Positions 43,992 through 51,743 of a DNA stretch of 64,000 bases are shown here, one piece after another. The position numbers and the translations under genes were made by a program. Every line of letters starts with the position of its first letter. The first letter of the stretch is position 1. Source of the stretch: Kyrpidia tusciae DSM 2912 (GTDB taxonomy: Bacteria; Bacillota; Bacilli; Kyrpidiales; Kyrpidiaceae); assembly GCF_000092905.1 (NCBI RefSeq), contig NC_014098.1, positions 1,240,001-1,304,000 of the forward strand, read 5' to 3'. The notes below the pieces were generated by a model that was not told where the DNA came from, did not search any database, and worked only from the letters and a program-made list of their open reading frames with translations.

Positions 43992-44744
43992 GTGAGGTTG
44001 CGAGACAAAGTGGTGATCGTTACAGGCGGCGGTCGGGGGATCGGCGAAGCCATATGCAAAAAATTGGCAGACGAAGGAGCCAGAGTGGTCGTCGCCGATC
44101 TGATTCTGGAAAACGCTGCCTCTACTGCTGAGGCGATTGCGTCCCGGGGCGGACAGGCGCTGGCCGTGAAGGTGGATGTGACGAAACGGGTAGATGTTGA
44201 GGCTATGGTGGAACAGGCGAAAAGCACTTACGGCCGCATCGACGTACTGGTGAACAATGCGGGCTGGGACAAAGTGGAACCCTTCTTGGACAGTGACGAA
44301 GAAACTTGGGACAAGGTGATTTCCATCAACCTGAAAGGCGTCCTCTATACGTGCAAGCTGGTACTGCCCCTCATGATTGAACAGGGCTACGGCAAAGTGG
44401 TCAATATCAGTTCTGATGCCGGCCGGGTGGGTTCCAGCGGAGAGGCGGTCTATTCGGCGGCGAAAGGCGGGGTGATCGCCTTCTCCAAGACCCTGGCCCG
44501 GGAGATGGCCCGTTACAAGATCAATGTGAATGTGGTGTGCCCGGGTCCGGCGAACACCCCCTTGTTTGAGGAGATTACCTCGTACAATCCGAAGATTTCC
44601 ACTGCCTTGGAAAAAGCGATCCCGTTTCGGCGGCTGGCGGAACCGATGGACATCGCCAATGCTGTATGTTACTTTGCTTCTGATGAAGCTTCGTATGTGA
44701 CCGGCCAGACATTGAGCGTGTCCGGTGGCTTGACGATGGCGTGA
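43992..44744 (+). CDS. badH: 2-hydroxycyclohexanecarboxyl-CoA dehydrogenase (BadH-like SDR)
   Basis: Short-chain dehydrogenase of 250 residues from GTG 43992 (GGGGGG 8 bases upstream). Cofactor motif TGGGRGIGEAI, NNAGWDKVEPF, ISSDAGRVGSSGEAVYSAAKGG with catalytic Ser, Tyr and Lys, VVCPGPANTPLFEEIT, and GQTLSVSGGLTMA at the end. The NNAGWD, RVGSSGEAVY and SVSGGLTM segments are those of BadH. It would form 2-ketocyclohexanecarboxyl-CoA, the BadI substrate. A 93-base gap separates it from badI. Confidence 0.84.
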   Translation: MRLRDKVVIVTGGGRGIGEAICKKLADEGARVVVADLILENAASTAEAIASRGGQALAVKVDVTKRVDVEAMVEQAKSTYGRIDVLVNNAGWDKVEPFLDSDEETWDKVISINLKGVLYTCKLVLPLMIEQGYGKVVNISSDAGRVGSSGEAVYSAAKGGVIAFSKTLAREMARYKINVNVVCPGPANTPLFEEITSYNPKISTALEKAIPFRRLAEPMDIANAVCYFASDEASYVTGQTLSVSGGLTMA

Positions 44745-44770
44745 GAGTGGGGAAGATAGCAGGCTGCGTG

Positions 44771-44794
44771 GGCTCAGTGCACGTGTGCTGAGCC
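44771..44794 (+). terminator. hairpin after badH, possible terminator
   Basis: GGCTCA (44771-44776) pairs with TGAGCC (44789-44794), and the inner GCAC/GTGC extends the stem. The T-run after it is poor, so termination is uncertain. Confidence 0.4.
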
Positions 44795-44920
44795 TCCTCC
44801 AGGCTGGAACGTAAAACCGTTAAGGGACAGCGGTTTGATGCGTGACAAAAGGATGAAAATCTAATATTATAGATCTGTAAGCAATAGAAAAAGAATATTG
44901 ACGGTTCTTCTTTTTGGTGT

Positions 44921-44936
44921 CTAACGGATCCAATAT
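44921..44936 (+). promoter_or_regulatory. GGATCC-centred operator, copy D
   Basis: CTAACGGATCCAATAT. Its reverse complement reads ATATTGGATCCGTTAG, matching the left arm and core of copy A exactly over 12 bases. It lies about 80 bases before the acyl-CoA dehydrogenase start. The flanking -35/-10 pair is weak (TTGGTG at 44914, TAGGAT at 44938). Confidence 0.55.
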
Positions 44937-45013
44937 GTAGGATTTCTGATGATTGTTATCCAGGATGCATTGGATGAAGATTACGATTGATGGAGCGGGA
45001 AGGAGAGCGATCC

Positions 45014-46186
45014 ATGGACTTTCGTTTGCCGGAAGAGATCCAGATGTTGAAACAGACGGTGAAAGATTTCGTGTACCAAACGGTGGATCCGCGTGCGAAA
45101 GAAATTGAGGACAAGGACGAGATTCCGCTGGAAATTATGGAAATGAGCAAGGAATTGGGCCTTTTTGGGCTGAGCATCCCTGAGGAGTATGGTGGGCTCG
45201 GGATCGGTATGGTGGGGAAATGTGCCATATATGAGGAATTGGGGAAAACGAGCAACGGGTTTACTACGGTCATCGGCGGGCATACGGGCATCGGATCCGT
45301 AGGAATTGTGGAAATGGGAAATGAGGAGCAAAAGCGAAAATACCTTCCTCCCATGGCCCGCGGCGAATGGATCGGGGCGTTTGCTCTGACAGAGCCCGGT
45401 GCCGGCTCCAACGCCGCGAATTTGAAGACCACCGCTGTGCGGAAAGGGGACAAGTACATTTTAAATGGTTCCAAACATTTTATCACCAATGGTTCGATCG
45501 CGCAGGTATTCACCGTGATGGCGGTTACCGATCCAATGATGGGGCCCAAGGGGATCACCTCGTTCATCGTGGAGAGGGATTTTCCGGGTTTCCGTATCGG
45601 CAAAATCGAAGAAAAGATGGGGTTGCGGGGTTCCCATTCTGTGGAACTGTTCTTTGAAGACTGCGAGGTGCCGGTGGAGAATGTCCTGGGGCGAGAGGGA
45701 CAGGGATACGTGAACGCCCTGAAGATCCTGGCGAACGGCCGTGCGGGGTTGGCGGCGCGCAATTTGGGTTCCTGCGTGAAACTATTGGAATTATCTATTG
45801 AGTATGCATTTCAGCGCGAGCAGTTCGGTAAGCCCATATTTGAACAGCAGATCATCCAGCACTACCTGGCAGAGATGGCGCTGGACATTGAGGCGTTGCG
45901 CTCCCTGACGTACCGGGTGGCGTGGATGGTGGACGAGAAGATGAATGTGATCAAGGAAGCGGCGATGGCGAAGTTGTTGGGTTCAGAGGTGTACAACCGC
46001 GTGGCGGACAAGGCGCTGCAGATCCACGGCGGCATGGGATACATGAAAGAGATGCCAGTTGAGCGGTACTACCGGGATGCGCGGATCACCAAAATCTATG
46101 AAGGCACCTCCGAAATCCAGAAAAACATCATTGCCGCGCAATTGAAAAAGGAATTTCTCAAGTCGCAAAATAGGATTATGGGGTGA
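45014..46186 (+). CDS. acyl-CoA dehydrogenase (candidate cyclohexanecarboxyl-CoA dehydrogenase)
   Basis: Acyl-CoA dehydrogenase of 390 residues from ATG 45014 (GGAAGGAGAG upstream). EEYGGLGIGMVGKCAIYEE, FALTEPGAGSNAANLKT, GGMGYMKEMPVERYYRD and the catalytic Glu in IYEGTSEIQ are present. It is a paralogue of the protein at 11521. With badHI upstream and a CoA ligase remnant downstream it would fit AliB (cyclohexanecarboxyl-CoA to cyclohexene-1-carboxyl-CoA). That substrate is inferred from context only. Confidence 0.87.
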   Translation: MDFRLPEEIQMLKQTVKDFVYQTVDPRAKEIEDKDEIPLEIMEMSKELGLFGLSIPEEYGGLGIGMVGKCAIYEELGKTSNGFTTVIGGHTGIGSVGIVEMGNEEQKRKYLPPMARGEWIGAFALTEPGAGSNAANLKTTAVRKGDKYILNGSKHFITNGSIAQVFTVMAVTDPMMGPKGITSFIVERDFPGFRIGKIEEKMGLRGSHSVELFFEDCEVPVENVLGREGQGYVNALKILANGRAGLAARNLGSCVKLLELSIEYAFQREQFGKPIFEQQIIQHYLAEMALDIEALRSLTYRVAWMVDEKMNVIKEAAMAKLLGSEVYNRVADKALQIHGGMGYMKEMPVERYYRDARITKIYEGTSEIQKNIIAAQLKKEFLKSQNRIMG

Positions 46187-47297
46187 TGAGTCGATGGATG
46201 AAAAAACTTGCACGCAGCATAGATCGCTTGGTCTCAAGAGACGATGTCTGGATCACGAAGGAGCGAGTTCTGGAATTCTTGCAGACGGGTAAGTGGAAAG
46301 AAGAGAGTTTCGTCTATTTTCTGGAAAATCACGCGAAACAGAACCCTAATGCCCAGGCGATTGTGGATGAAGATGGAACGGTTCTGACTTACCGGGAATT
46401 GGATGAGAAGACGACCCAGTTTGCCCTCGCTTTGTTGGAAATGGGGATTCAATCCGGGGATCGGATCGCCATCCAGTTACCCAATACCAGCCATTTCTTG
46501 ATTTCTTTATTAGGGGCGGCGAAAGCCAATGTTCTGCCCGTGTTGTGTCACATGCCGTATACGGAATACGATTTGGAGTACATCTTTGAGCTTATGCCGG
46601 AGCTCCTTGTCCGGCTGAAATTCTGAGAATCTTGAATAGGCGCCTGGGAGCGGAAATCAACGCTTTTTACGGATATACGGAAGGAGGGGCCACCCACAGC
46701 ACCCGTCCGGGGGATAGCATCGAGGTCACCAGCACATCCTTCGGAAAGCTGGTGGAGGGTTGGGAAGAGTGCTTTGTGGATGAGGAGGGCCGCCGTCTGA
46801 CGCCTCCTTGTGAAGGAGAGATCTGGGTGCGCGGAGCCAACTTTGTTCCGGGATATTTCCGCCAACCCCAGAACACGCGAAAGATGTTCGACAACGAGGG
46901 TTGGTTTCACTCAGCGGACATTGTGCGGGTGGACGAAAATGGCTATTGCACCTTCGTTTCTCGCCGGGATGACTTGATTAACCGCGGCGGATACAAAATT
47001 GACCCCCGGGAAATCGAGGAAATTCTTTATACCCACCCTCGAATCGGTCAGGCGGCCGTGGTGGCCATGCCGGATGAACGGCTGGGCCAGCGGGCAGCCG
47101 TGTTCATCGTGCCCAAGACCCCTGGGGATGTGATCACCCTTGAAGAAGTGACCGGGTATCTGGGAGAGAAAGGGCTTAGCAAGAATCATTGGCCGGAAGC
47201 CGTTCAAATGGTGGAGAGTTTCCCAATGACCAGCACGGGGAAGTTCCAGCGTTTTGCCCTTCGGGAGCAAGCGAAGCGTTTGAAACCTCAGCGCTAA
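46183..47297 (+). pseudogene. AMP-forming acyl-CoA ligase with internal deletion and frameshift
   Basis: The N-terminal part (46183 to about 46593) encodes a ligase beginning from YRELDEKTTQFALALLEMGI to EYDLEYIFEL. The C-terminal part (about 46596-47297) starts at GAPCPAEILRILNRRLG in another frame and runs through YGYTEGGATHSTRPG, SADIVRVDENG and RDDLINRGGYKIDPREIE to STGKFQRF. Roughly 170 residues are missing between them, including the ATP P-loop. By position it would have been an AliA-like cyclohexanecarboxylate-CoA ligase. The start overlaps the upstream dehydrogenase stop. Confidence 0.87.
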
Positions 47298-47414
47298 TTG
47301 CCTCTGCGAAGATATGTTTGAGATCAGGGGACAAGACACTTGAAGCGCATTTTGCTAACAGTTATTCAAATATATGGAATATATATTAACACAATTTACG
47401 AATTGGTCTAAAAC

Positions 47415-47444
47415 GAGACAACCCTTTGTTCAATAATGAGACAA
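47415..47444 (+). promoter_or_regulatory. candidate upstream activator sites of the sigma-54 promoter
   Basis: GAGACAA occurs at 47415-47421 and 47438-47444, and the second copy is the right half of an imperfect palindrome TGTTC-N7-GAGACA. They lie 40-70 bases upstream of the -24 element, a usual place for sites of a bacterial enhancer-binding protein. Confidence 0.4.
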
Positions 47445-47484
47445 AATATTGATCATTGACCTCACAGAATCAGTGCCACCGCCC

Positions 47485-47500
47485 TGGCATGCGTATTGCT
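47485..47500 (+). promoter_or_regulatory. sigma-54 (-24/-12) promoter
   Basis: TGGCATGCGTATTGCT matches the sigma-54 consensus TGGCAY-R-N4-TTGCW at every fixed position with correct GG-to-GC spacing. Transcription should start around 47511. The operon behind it encodes a sigma-54 activator at 51744. Confidence 0.72.
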
Positions 47501-47560
47501 AATAATAAATTGATGGATCCGGGTGGATCTAAGGCTGTCTGTCAAAAGGAGGTGCGGGAG

Positions 47561-47935
47561 GTGGTTGACGATTGGGCCGGGTTCCGCCAGTTGGTGGAAA
47601 AGGTGGGCTTTCGGGTGCTGGTGGCCTGTGCCGGCGAGGATCATTATCCCAACATTTCAAAGAGAAAAGTGGAGGTGTTGCCCGAAGAGCATGCCTTGTT
47701 TTTTGTTGAAGATAAAACTTCCAGGACCGTGCATTTGCTAAAAACGTCACCGCGAGTGATTGTTTTGGCCTATGACTGGGAGCGGGGATACGGGATCAAA
47801 GGCAAAGGAGAGATGACGTTTTATCCCGAAGGTCCATGGTGCGCAAAAGCTCGGGAACAGTTCGCCCAAGAAGGAAAAGCAGTAGAATTGGCGGAAGGCG
47901 CAATCGTCCGGTTGAAAGCGTTGTTTCCCTTTTGA
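47561..47935 (+). CDS. pyridoxamine 5'-phosphate oxidase-like (split-barrel flavin/F420-type) protein
   Basis: Small protein of about 124 residues. GTG 47561 has AAAAGGAGG 8 bases upstream and is preferred to an earlier in-frame ATG inside the promoter region. The sequence (FRVLVACAGEDHYPNISKRK, HALFFVEDKTSRTVHLL, SPRVIVLAYDWERGYGIKGK) fits the PNPOx-like split barrel, which binds FMN, F420 or heme. First gene of the sigma-54 operon. Its role beside a flavin monooxygenase is unknown. Confidence 0.75.
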   Translation: MVDDWAGFRQLVEKVGFRVLVACAGEDHYPNISKRKVEVLPEEHALFFVEDKTSRTVHLLKTSPRVIVLAYDWERGYGIKGKGEMTFYPEGPWCAKAREQFAQEGKAVELAEGAIVRLKALFPF

Positions 47936-47980
47936 TGTGCAATTTGGTCGCCCAAGATTTCGTAGAGGAGGACAAAAGAC

Positions 47981-49165
47981 GTGAAATTTGTGCTGTTTTA
48001 TCTACCCACCGTGGGAACGAAGGCTCAGTTTGAAAAAGGGATGGCCGGGATTAATAATCAGAATTACCAGAACATGTTGCGGCAGATCAGTGCACAGGTT
48101 CGAGCCGCGGACGAGATGGGATTTTATGCTGTGGCGTTCACTGAACACCATTTTCACATTGAGGGATTTGAAGCGTCCAATAATCCATTGCTGTTAGACC
48201 TTTACATGGCGATGCAAACAAAGTATATTAAAGTCACTCAACTCGCAAATGTTCTGACGTTCCAGAATCCAATTCGTTTGGCGGAAGATATTGCCATGAT
48301 TGATCACATGACTCGTGGGCGGATTATTGTGGGGATTGCCCGCGGTTATCAAAAACGGTGGGCGGACACTCTCGGACAACTGTACCATGTCGGAGCGACC
48401 TTATCGGACAAAAGCGAGATGGACATTCGCAACCGGCGAATTTTTGAAGAACACTATCGAATTATGATCAAAGCCTGGACTGAAGATACCTTCCGATATG
48501 AGGGGGAATGGTGGAAGATTCCCCCGGATGACGTGGATTTCAACCACGAGGCCGTCCGAAAGTACGGGCGTGGGATTGATGAGCGGGGCAAGGTGGTGGA
48601 GATCGGAATCGCGCCGAAGCCCTACCAGAAACCCTATCCACCGATCTGGCAGCCCTTCTCGTTCAGCGAAGAGACATTTCGCTTTTGTGGTCGAGAAGGG
48701 ATCGTTCCATTCATGTTGAACACCGACGAGACGGCGATTCGGAACCTGATGACCGCCTATTATGACGAAGCGGCGAAGGTTGGACGCCAGTATTCCTGGG
48801 GTCAGAACATCGGTATTTTCCGCGATGTGTTGGTGGCCAAAACCGACGAGGAGGCGCATCAGTGGGCGTCGATCGGCAACGGATTTGTTTGGCCGATGTG
48901 GTTTGGAGGATTGGGATTTGACGAAGCGCTGCGGCGCCAGGGCGAGAGCGGCTCGCTTCGGTGCCAATATCCGGAGTTGGTGGAACGGGGATTTGAATAT
49001 GTGGGCAGCCCGGATACGGTGAATCGTTATATCGAAGACCTCGTCAAGAAATTTAATCCGGAATACTTGTTGATGTGGCAATATCCGGGGTTGGTTCCCC
49101 ATGAAGAACAAATGCGCTCTTTGGAGCTCTTTGCTACTGAGGTCATGCCAAATTGGATGGATTGA
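47981..49165 (+). CDS. luciferase-like (LLM class) flavin-dependent monooxygenase
   Basis: LLM-class protein of 394 residues from GTG 47981, with AGAGGAGG upstream. Typical features: the N-terminal strand KFVLFYLPTVG, VRAADEMGFYAVAFTEHHFH, PIRLAEDIAMIDHMTRGRI and VGIARGYQKR. Such enzymes use reduced FMN supplied by a separate reductase, and some act as type II Baeyer-Villiger monooxygenases. A flavin reductase gene occurs at 54876 in the same operon and a lactonase-like gene follows directly. An F420-dependent role cannot be excluded. Confidence 0.87.
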   Translation: MKFVLFYLPTVGTKAQFEKGMAGINNQNYQNMLRQISAQVRAADEMGFYAVAFTEHHFHIEGFEASNNPLLLDLYMAMQTKYIKVTQLANVLTFQNPIRLAEDIAMIDHMTRGRIIVGIARGYQKRWADTLGQLYHVGATLSDKSEMDIRNRRIFEEHYRIMIKAWTEDTFRYEGEWWKIPPDDVDFNHEAVRKYGRGIDERGKVVEIGIAPKPYQKPYPPIWQPFSFSEETFRFCGREGIVPFMLNTDETAIRNLMTAYYDEAAKVGRQYSWGQNIGIFRDVLVAKTDEEAHQWASIGNGFVWPMWFGGLGFDEALRRQGESGSLRCQYPELVERGFEYVGSPDTVNRYIEDLVKKFNPEYLLMWQYPGLVPHEEQMRSLELFATEVMPNWMD

Positions 49166-49178
49166 GGAGGATGGCGAG

Positions 49179-49967
49179 ATGGCGCAAGGCGTTAAAGTGA
49201 CGGTGGTGGACTGTGGTCCGCTCAATATCGACAAAGGGATCTTGATGACCGGGGCCTCGGGCATGGTGTCCGTCCCCACGAGCGTATGGATTCTGGAACA
49301 TCCGAAACAGGGTTTGATCTTGTTTGATACAGGGGTTAATTACCAAGTGTCCGATCCGGAATTGGCGGAGCGGCACTGGGGTCCCGGCTTGCGCGAGGCT
49401 CTGGGTTGTTCCATGTCGAGAGATCAGGCGATTGATCGTCAACTGGAGCGGCTGGGCTACCGCTGCGAGGATGTGCGGTGGGTCATTATGTCCCATATGC
49501 ATCTGGATCATGCGGGCGGGATGTGCCATTTTCCCCAAGCGACGTTTGTGGTGCAAAAAGATGAGCTCCGGTACGCGTGGTGGCCGGATCCCTGGCCGGG
49601 GGCGGTCTACTGTTACAATGACTACAAGGACACCCGGGGATATACATTTATTCAGATCAAAGGAGATGTCGATCTGTTCCAGGATGGGACCATTCGTCTG
49701 ATCTCAACTCCCGGTCATACGGCGGGACATCAGGCGATGTTGCTGCGGCTCGAGAATCGGGGTTTAATCTGCTTGGCCGCTGACGTGGCCCATTTGAAGG
49801 AGGCTTACCGGGCGCGGGCTCCGATGCCGTACGACTGGAATGTCGAGTTGCTGTCCGATTCATATCTAAAGATTCAAGCGATTGAGTCGGCGGGAGTTCC
49901 GGTGTATTTTTCCCACGAGCCGGAAGATTTCTCGTCATTTCCTAAGGATGGCGAATGGGCGGATTGA
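49179..49967 (+). CDS. metallo-beta-lactamase-fold hydrolase (lactonase-like)
   Basis: MBL-fold protein of 262 residues from ATG 49179, with GAGGAGG 8 bases upstream. The zinc motif HxHxDH is in SHMHLDHAGGM, and a later ligand His is in STPGHTAGHQ. GLILFDTGVN and VPTSVWILEHP resemble AttM/BlcC and acyl-homoserine lactonases. Placed directly after a candidate ketone monooxygenase, it is a good candidate for opening the lactone product. Other ester substrates are possible. Confidence 0.85.
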   Translation: MAQGVKVTVVDCGPLNIDKGILMTGASGMVSVPTSVWILEHPKQGLILFDTGVNYQVSDPELAERHWGPGLREALGCSMSRDQAIDRQLERLGYRCEDVRWVIMSHMHLDHAGGMCHFPQATFVVQKDELRYAWWPDPWPGAVYCYNDYKDTRGYTFIQIKGDVDLFQDGTIRLISTPGHTAGHQAMLLRLENRGLICLAADVAHLKEAYRARAPMPYDWNVELLSDSYLKIQAIESAGVPVYFSHEPEDFSSFPKDGEWAD

Positions 49968-50093
49968 TTTCTACCGCGGAGGGCGGCAAGGCGAACAACG
50001 TTCCGCCTCCGTCCTCCTCATACACAAACCGGTTAGATTCAGATCGCAGGAACGATTCACGGTAAATGTACAGCGGGGAAAGAAGGGAGACCG

Positions 50094-51707
50094 ATGGCGG
50101 GGTTTCAGCTCAATCTGCGATCCATACTGTGGCGCACGAGGTATTTTCCAAAGAGCGAGATCATGTCACGGCAAGAAGAGGGCTTGTTTCGCTATACGTA
50201 TCGCGATTTTATCGAGCGAGTTCACCGGTTTGCGTCTGCCCTTAAGGATTTGGGCATCAAACCGGGGGATCGGGTTTCCACGTTTGCCTGGAACAATTAT
50301 CGGCATTTGGAACTCTATTTCGCCATTCCTTGCTACGGTGCGGTATTGCATACAGTGAACATCCGGCTGTCTGAGGATGACATTGCGTATATACTGAACC
50401 ACGCCGGGTCCGCTTGTGTGTGCGTAGATCCCGACCTGGTACCGATCATCGAAGCGGTCGCACCGAAGCTGACCACGGTCAAGTCGTACATTGTCCTGGA
50501 CGACACCGTGCCCGAGACATCCCTTAAACCCGTGATGGCTTATGAAGACTTGATTCGCGGGGGGGATTCCAGTTTTGTCTTTGAGGATCTCGATGAACAG
50601 TCGGCAGCCGGAATGTGTTATACATCCGCGACGACCGGGAGACCGAAAGGAGTGATCTATACCCATCGCGGATTGTATTTGCACGCGATGGCGCTCGGAC
50701 TGGTCGATTCAATGGGGATTTGCGAGTTGGACACCCTTTTGCCGGTTGTGCCGATGTTCCACGTCAATTCCTGGGGGATTCCTTTTGCCGGGATCTGGAT
50801 GGGCTCAAACCTCGTCTTGCCGGGTCGCCGTCCGCATGCCGAAGATATCCTGGGATTGATTGAGTCTGAAAAAGCGACTTTTGCCGCGGCGGCGGTGACA
50901 GTGGGCATCGATATGCTAGGGGTTTTGAGGCAAAAACCTTACGATATATCCAGCCTGCGCGCTCTCATGTTAGGGGGCCAGGCCACTCCAAAAGCGGTGA
51001 TGAAAGAATATCTTGAGCGATACGGAGTGCCGATTTTTACGGCCTGGGGTGCCACCGAGAGCGCCCCCATCGCGACCACAGTGCACATTAAGCGGCACCA
51101 GCAGGGACTCACTTACGACGAGAAGCTGGATATACGCATAAGACAAGGGATTCCGGTGCCTGGGATTGAAATCAAAGTGGTGGGGATAAACAAACAGACC
51201 GTTCCTTGGGACGACCAGGAAATCGGCGAAATTTATGTCCGAGGGCCATGGGTAGCCCAGTCCTACTACAACGATGAGCGTTCGAAAGATTCTTTTGAAG
51301 ACGGCTGGTGGAAGAGCGGGGATATGGCCACGGTGGACGAAGAGGGCGTTCTCCATTTGGTGGATCGTGCCAAGGACCTGATCAAAAGCGGGGGCGAATG
51401 GATTTCTTCGGTCAATTTAGAGAACGAGTTGATGGCGCACCCCTACGTGTTGGAGGCGTCGGTCGTTGCTGCTCCCCATGAAAAATGGCTCGAACGGCCA
51501 GTGGCATTTGTCGTACTAAGATCTGAGGCTCCAAAAGAACTGCGTCCTGAAGATCTCAAGAAAGAGTTCGCGACATGGTTAGGAAGGAAATTTGCAAAAT
51601 GGTGGGTGCCGGATGACTTCATTTTTGTGGAGGAGATTCCTCGAACCGGAGCCGGAAAGTTTAATAAACGGTTGTTGCGAGAGCGGGTGGCCGGTGGCTT
51701 GAATTAA
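50094..51707 (+). CDS. AMP-forming acyl-CoA synthetase
   Basis: ANL-family ligase of 537 residues. P-loop YTSATTGRPKGVIYTHRG, VPMFHVNSWGIPF, the adenylate motif AWGATESAP, WWKSGDMATVDEEGVLHLVD and the C-terminal lysine motif AGKFNKRLLRE are intact. It resembles medium/long-chain fatty acid ligases of the AlkK type. It may activate the acid produced from ring opening and could also replace the broken ligase at 46183. ATG 50094, GGGAGA upstream. A 126-base gap precedes it. Confidence 0.88.
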   Translation: MAGFQLNLRSILWRTRYFPKSEIMSRQEEGLFRYTYRDFIERVHRFASALKDLGIKPGDRVSTFAWNNYRHLELYFAIPCYGAVLHTVNIRLSEDDIAYILNHAGSACVCVDPDLVPIIEAVAPKLTTVKSYIVLDDTVPETSLKPVMAYEDLIRGGDSSFVFEDLDEQSAAGMCYTSATTGRPKGVIYTHRGLYLHAMALGLVDSMGICELDTLLPVVPMFHVNSWGIPFAGIWMGSNLVLPGRRPHAEDILGLIESEKATFAAAAVTVGIDMLGVLRQKPYDISSLRALMLGGQATPKAVMKEYLERYGVPIFTAWGATESAPIATTVHIKRHQQGLTYDEKLDIRIRQGIPVPGIEIKVVGINKQTVPWDDQEIGEIYVRGPWVAQSYYNDERSKDSFEDGWWKSGDMATVDEEGVLHLVDRAKDLIKSGGEWISSVNLENELMAHPYVLEASVVAAPHEKWLERPVAFVVLRSEAPKELRPEDLKKEFATWLGRKFAKWWVPDDFIFVEEIPRTGAGKFNKRLLRERVAGGLN

Positions 51708-51743
51708 GACATTGCACCCGATAAACGGTGGGAGGGATGGAGC

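Noticed and set aside
47511-47526. Fifth GGATCC motif (TGATGGATCCGGGTGG) near the sigma-54 promoter
   Set aside because: Only the GGATCC core matches; the AT-rich arms of the operator are absent.
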